Positions 48,159 through 52,200 of a stretch of 52,200 nt of DNA are shown here, piece by piece. Source of the DNA: Chryseobacterium sp. 36-9 (GTDB lineage: Bacteria; Bacteroidota; Bacteroidia; Flavobacteriales; Weeksellaceae). The notes below the pieces were generated by a model. The model was not told where the DNA came from. It was given only the letters and a program-made list of their open reading frames with translations, and did not search any database. The stretch is taken from contig MKVE01000017.1 in NCBI GenBank assembly GCA_001898785.1, positions 153,523 to 205,722 on the forward strand, read 5' to 3'. The position numbers and the translations under genes were made by a program. Numbering within the stretch: position 1 is the stretch's first letter; each line of letters starts with the position of its first letter.

Positions 48159-50144
48159 TTATTTCACTTTCATTTTTCCATTTTTGAATCTCTCACTAGC
48201 AGTCTGATAATAAGAAATCGTTTCGGAAATCAACTGCTGATTTTTGGATTTAATTTCATTCAAAGATTTGTCCGAATCTTTTACAGTAAACTGTTTTACC
48301 CTTTTTCTGTCATCGATTTGTGTGAAAGTATTGCCTTTTAGCATTCCCAAAGTTCTATAGTTGCCTATGAAAGCACGTTCGTCCCCAATTTTGGTTTGAT
48401 TGATATCTTTCCCGTACAAACTGGTTGTATAATTCCATCCCAAATAACCAAACAATGTCGGCATCAGATCAATCTGTGAAGTTAAACGATTGATTTTCTC
48501 CGCTTTTTGAGGAAGGTTATAAATAATCGCAGGGATATGATGCTTATCGATATTGATTTCCCATTTTCCGGCACTGCTTGCACAATGGTCTGCAACGATG
48601 ACAAATACTGTATTTTTGAACCAGGATTTTGTTTTCGCATCAGATAAGAATTTTCCTAAAGCATAATCGGTATATTTCACAGCCGCATTTCTATCTCCTT
48701 GCGGAAGGTCGATTTTTCCTGCTGGAAAAGTGTAGGGTTTATGATTGGAAGTTGTCATTACAAACTGGAAAAACGGTTTGTTCTGCTTAGTGCTTTTATC
48801 TGCATATTTAATGGATTGTTTGTAAAGATCCTCATCACAGATTCCCCAGGCATTTTCAAAACTCACTTCGTTGTCCGGAATATTGAATCGTTGTGTTTTG
48901 ATTTCGTCTGACAAAGGATTTCCACGGTTTCTGTCTACAATATCAAAGCCTTGCCCTCCGAAAAAATTATTCATATTATCAAAATAACCATCACCACCGT
49001 AAATGAAGTAAGGCTGATAATTTTTCTTTTCAAAAATCGTAGCTACAGAGAAAAGGTTCTGATTGTCCGGTCTTCTCACAATGCTGTTTCCAGGCGTTGG
49101 CGGAACAGACAATGTTAAAGCTTCCATTCCTCGCACAGTTCGTGTTCCAGTTGCGTAAAGGTTGGTAAAGAAAATACTTTCGTTAGCCAGTTTATCGTAA
49201 TTAGGAGTGAGATTGTCTTTGTTACCAAATGCTTTTAAAAAATCGCCACTGAAGCTTTCTATGGCAATTAGAATGACATTCGGGCGTTGTTCATTTTCAG
49301 ATTTTGTAACTCTGGAGATATTGTCCCATTGGTTGGAAGCGTAAGTTTGATTGTTTTGCAAAAGATTTTTCTTCAGAACCGAGTATGCTTCTTTGTCATC
49401 AATTTTCGGATAAAAAGTTTCGTAATCTAATTGGTTGGATTTGAAAGCTGCGAAAAAAGAGAATGTTCCGTTCTTACCTAATTCATTCAGAACTAAATTG
49501 TTCGTGAAATCCGCCTGCTTGTTTTTCATAATTAAGCTTAATACCAAAGCCGGAAAAACTAATATTGAGAAAAAAACCAGACGTTTTGAAATTGGTCTTT
49601 TGTCTGAAAATGTTCTTTGGAATATTTTTCTTTTATGCAGGAAAACAAATGTCAGAACAATTAGTGCAACCAATACCAAAATGATGAGTGGCAAAGGATA
49701 GGATTCGTTGATGTTTGAGACAACTTCGTAAGTGTAAATCAAATAATCAACAGCGATAAAATTGAATCTCACGCCAAATTCATCCCAAAAAGGGATTTCT
49801 GCCAAAAGACTGAAATAGATGATTAAAAGGACAATCGCCAGATAAACATACGTGAAAATCTTATCGAATCCGGAACCAATCCACCTTTTCGGAAATAATA
49901 AAAGATAGACAGAATACAATAATAAGAATAACGTTCCGACAGCAAAATCATAACAGAATCCTGTGAAAAATGCTCTTAGAATATAGAGTATATTAAAGTC
50001 TAAATCCTTTGATGACCAAAACAGAAATACAATTCTAATTACCGCAGAAAATAGGATGTATAAGCTTAAAATAGAAATTAGAACAGAAAATCTGCTGTTG
50101 AAAATTTTGCTAAATGGCTTTGAATTCTCACTTTTTTGATTCAT
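48159..50144 (-). CDS. LTA-synthase-family membrane sulfatase-fold enzyme
   Basis: A 661-residue protein. Five N-terminal membrane helices (to about 215) carry a sulfatase/LtaS-like catalytic domain in the periplasm (about 280-615). NVILIAIESFSGDF holds the metal-binding Glu. ATGTRTVRGMEALTLSVPP (around residue 333) holds the catalytic Thr, and VIVADHCASS is the metal-binding Asp/His block. In Gram-positives LtaS polymerises glycerol phosphate; in Gram-negative Bacteroidota these relatives are thought to transfer phosphoglycerol or phosphoethanolamine to surface glycans or lipids. It lies 36 bp downstream of the histidine kinase gene, so its expression is probably two-component-controlled. 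Confidence 0.9.
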   Translation of the reverse strand: MNQKSENSKPFSKIFNSRFSVLISILSLYILFSAVIRIVFLFWSSKDLDFNILYILRAFFTGFCYDFAVGTLFLLLYSVYLLLFPKRWIGSGFDKIFTYVYLAIVLLIIYFSLLAEIPFWDEFGVRFNFIAVDYLIYTYEVVSNINESYPLPLIILVLVALIVLTFVFLHKRKIFQRTFSDKRPISKRLVFFSILVFPALVLSLIMKNKQADFTNNLVLNELGKNGTFSFFAAFKSNQLDYETFYPKIDDKEAYSVLKKNLLQNNQTYASNQWDNISRVTKSENEQRPNVILIAIESFSGDFLKAFGNKDNLTPNYDKLANESIFFTNLYATGTRTVRGMEALTLSVPPTPGNSIVRRPDNQNLFSVATIFEKKNYQPYFIYGGDGYFDNMNNFFGGQGFDIVDRNRGNPLSDEIKTQRFNIPDNEVSFENAWGICDEDLYKQSIKYADKSTKQNKPFFQFVMTTSNHKPYTFPAGKIDLPQGDRNAAVKYTDYALGKFLSDAKTKSWFKNTVFVIVADHCASSAGKWEINIDKHHIPAIIYNLPQKAEKINRLTSQIDLMPTLFGYLGWNYTTSLYGKDINQTKIGDERAFIGNYRTLGMLKGNTFTQIDDRKRVKQFTVKDSDKSLNEIKSKNQQLISETISYYQTASERFKNGKMKVK

Positions 50145-50180
50145 TAGCTACGCGTTTTTTTGAAACGGTAAAATAATAAA

Positions 50181-51488
50181 TCAATTTGGAAGAAATTTAG
50201 AATTTATAATTTTTACTGAAAATATATGATAATTATTCCCGAATTGATAATCAATTGTCCAGTTCTGAGATTTACAAATTTCTTTTACAATAGCAAGTCC
50301 AAGGCCGCTTCCGTTGTTATCTTTTGAGAATCTCGAAAATCTTTTGAATAGCAGATCCGGATTCAGTTTTTCTGTTCCGGAATTTGATATCTCAAAAATA
50401 GATTGACTCAGTTTGATCCCAATTGAACCATTGGCCGGAGTATGCCGGATGGCGTTTAAAATCAAATTGTTAATCAGTACTTCGGTTAATCCAATGTTTC
50501 CGCTGACTTTTACCGGTGACGAAATTTCGCTATGGACAGAAATGTTTTTCTGCTCAAAATGTTCCTGCAGGATTTCCATACTTTGATTAAGTAATTCATC
50601 AAAATTTATTTCAGAATTATCAAACTGATTGTTTTCAATTTTTGCTAACAATAAAAGGTTTTTGTTGATTCTTGAACTTCTGGATAATGCGCGATTCATC
50701 TCTTCCGCAATATGATATTGCTTTTCTGTCAAATCCTCGTTTTGCAAAAGAATATCAAGTTTATTTTTTAAAATTGCTAAAGGTGTTTGCAGTTCGTGTG
50801 AAGCATTCTCAGTAAACTCTTTCTGGGTCTTATAGACCGAAATGTTATGTTCTATTAGCTTACCTAGCGACTGGTTCAGCTCATCAAACTCAGCAACATC
50901 GGTCGGCGAAAATTCAATTTTTGTCTCATTGTTCAGGCTGAAAGTTTTTAATTTATCCAAAGTCTCACGAAAAGGTTTCCAGACCGATTTTGAAAGCCTG
51001 CTGTTGAGAATTAATAATCCGCCGACAATCAGAATGAAAAGAATAACTGTCGTCAGCGATATGAAAAATATGGTTTCCTGGGACTCTTCGATATTGGTCT
51101 CGATATTGAAACGATATGGTTTTTTGTTGAGATATATAATCTTTGACAAACATCGGAATCTGTCAATCTCTTCAAAATGAAGAAAGTCGTGAGGTTTCTC
51201 TATAATGAAAATGCTGTCTTTGAAATTATCATTTTTTTCTACATTTTGGATGTTTGTGGTGGGTTGGACTTCGTTCCAAAGCTTTATGGTTTCTAGTAAT
51301 TTTTGATCGGATAATTTCAGGCTATTGATTTGAAAAGCCGTTTTTTTAGCGACAATTTCGTTATGCTCATCTAATTCGTGTTTCCAAATGGCATCAACAA
51401 CAAGATAATAGATGGGAACACTTATGACCAGAATGATCAGGACATAAATAATGAATGGTTTGGTTGTTTTATTTAAAAGCGGTTTCAC
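50181..51488 (-). CDS. Sensor histidine kinase
   Basis: A 435-residue inner-membrane kinase. TM helices lie at about 12-32 and 139-162, with a periplasmic sensor domain of about 105 residues between them. A HAMP-like linker is followed by HisKA with phospho-acceptor His231 (NASHELQTPL). The HATPase domain has NNLILNAIRHTP (N box) and GSGLGLAIVKEI (G2 box). It is of the OmpR-partner type. The start is GTG at 51488, 10 bp after the regulator gene. It probably phosphorylates that regulator; the signal is unknown. Confidence 0.93.
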   Translation of the reverse strand: MKPLLNKTTKPFIIYVLIILVISVPIYYLVVDAIWKHELDEHNEIVAKKTAFQINSLKLSDQKLLETIKLWNEVQPTTNIQNVEKNDNFKDSIFIIEKPHDFLHFEEIDRFRCLSKIIYLNKKPYRFNIETNIEESQETIFFISLTTVILFILIVGGLLILNSRLSKSVWKPFRETLDKLKTFSLNNETKIEFSPTDVAEFDELNQSLGKLIEHNISVYKTQKEFTENASHELQTPLAILKNKLDILLQNEDLTEKQYHIAEEMNRALSRSSRINKNLLLLAKIENNQFDNSEINFDELLNQSMEILQEHFEQKNISVHSEISSPVKVSGNIGLTEVLINNLILNAIRHTPANGSIGIKLSQSIFEISNSGTEKLNPDLLFKRFSRFSKDNNGSGLGLAIVKEICKSQNWTIDYQFGNNYHIFSVKIINSKFLPN

Positions 51489-51498
51489 TAATTATAAG

Positions 51499-52176
51499 TT
51501 ATGAATTCTCCCATTTATACCCCGTTCCATAAACAGTTTTTAAATACCTGTCACAGCCGGCATCATTCAGTTTTTTCTTTAAATTCTTCACGTGTGCATA
51601 AACAAAGTCGTGGTTATCCAGCATATCTGCGAAATCACCGGAAAGATGTTCTGCTAATGTGCTTTTTGAAATGACTTTGTTCTTGTTCCCGATAAAGTAG
51701 ATCAGCAGGTCGAACTCTTTTTTTGTCAGCGCAATTATTTCATTATTAACTGAAACTGTTTTAGCTAAAAGATCTATTTGTAATTCATTCTGACTGATGA
51801 TATTAGAATTATTAAATTGTTTTCTGCGGATGATAGAGTAGATACGCGCCATCAGTTCAGACAAATGAAATGGCTTAGTAAGGTAATCATCTGCACCCAA
51901 TTGTAGGCCTTTTATCTTATCTTCCAGAGCGTTTTTTGCTGAAACAATGATAACGCCGTCTTGCTTGTTTTGCTTTTTCAGCTCTTCCAGGATCTTCAGG
52001 CCATTACCGTCAGGAAGCATGATGTCGAGAATAATGCAATCATACTGAAAGGTTTCTATCTTGTACATAGCTTCATAAAATGTAAAAGCAAATTCGCACA
52101 AATAGTTCTCCTCCGAAAGGTATTCTGCAACACTTTTCGCCAATTCGGTTTCGTCTTCAATAATCAGGATTTTCAT
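51499..52176 (-). CDS. OmpR/PhoB-family response regulator
   Basis: A 225-residue regulator. The receiver domain has acidic residues EDE at 7-9, phospho-acceptor Asp51 (LDIMLPDG) and Lys101 in LTKPF. The C-terminal winged helix (about 130-225) carries LTKKEFDLLIYF and the conserved VYGTGYKW at the end. It is the first gene of a three-gene minus-strand unit with the kinase (10 bp downstream) and the LTA-synthase-like gene. The promoter lies at or beyond the window end. Confidence 0.94.
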   Translation of the reverse strand: MKILIIEDETELAKSVAEYLSEENYLCEFAFTFYEAMYKIETFQYDCIILDIMLPDGNGLKILEELKKQNKQDGVIIVSAKNALEDKIKGLQLGADDYLTKPFHLSELMARIYSIIRRKQFNNSNIISQNELQIDLLAKTVSVNNEIIALTKKEFDLLIYFIGNKNKVISKSTLAEHLSGDFADMLDNHDFVYAHVKNLKKKLNDAGCDRYLKTVYGTGYKWENS

Positions 52177-52200
52177 CAGTCATTATTTTTATTCATAGTC

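Noticed and set aside
1-52200. CRISPR arrays, insertion sequences or prophage genes.
   Set aside because: No regularly spaced direct repeats, transposase, integrase or phage structural genes were recognised; the repeats seen are short palindromic intergenic elements.

Overview
The window is an AT-rich chromosomal segment from a member of the phylum Bacteroidota, most likely a Chryseobacterium-like flavobacterium. The evidence is a PorX-type response regulator and a protein with a type IX secretion (T9SS) C-terminal signal, surface-lipoprotein signals, a GH92 mannosidase, DUF4254 and DUF4292 proteins, and a 30-residue arginine/lysine-rich protein. Promoters have the Bacteroidota TTG / TAnnTTTG form, and intergenic palindromic repeats are frequent. 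I see no transposase, phage gene, CRISPR array or rRNA. The replicon looks like ordinary chromosome with small accessory patches. Genus assignment is inference from protein style, not from a marker comparison.

Layout. 1-4,930 (mostly minus): truncated trmD, a type II NADH dehydrogenase, and a cobalamin riboswitch driving a BtuB-like TonB receptor with a BtuG-like surface lipoprotein. 5,027-12,800: a T9SS-secreted GEVED protein, a TPR/LuxR-like membrane regulator, mutY, an HU protein, the 30-aa basic protein, RNase G/E and a small lipoprotein. 12,961-22,409: porX, xth, a TRIC-family channel, a TPR membrane protein, uvrC, rmuC, a flippase-like protein, panD and a second HU. 22,483-26,744 (minus): a six-gene envelope operon (DUF4292 lipoprotein, EnvC-like factor, TatA, DUF4254 protein, lipoprotein, RibA). 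26,873-31,757 (minus): sugar nucleotidyltransferase, polysaccharide flippase and GH92 mannosidase. 31,941-36,535: pyrC, a divergent azoR/HxlR pair, and an SDR/AraC pair.

36,845-42,453 (plus) is the most interesting block. It holds a dienoyl-CoA reductase, a Crp/Fnr regulator, a TauE exporter, a CstB-like persulfide dioxygenase with pseudo- and active rhodanese domains, a methyltransferase and a split YeeE/YedE transporter. Two almost identical 30-31 bp sequences lie upstream of tauE and of the CstB-like gene. Each sits exactly the same distance from a -7-like element, where a Crp-type activator would bind. I read this as a reactive-sulfur response regulon.

42,564-52,176: an M1 peptidase, a RibB whose GTP-cyclohydrolase half has lost its catalytic residues (so the RibA at 22.5 kb is probably needed), tRNA-Cys, a PAP2 phosphatase, a TauE protein with a PepSY-like tail, and an operon of OmpR-type regulator, histidine kinase and LTA-synthase-like enzyme.
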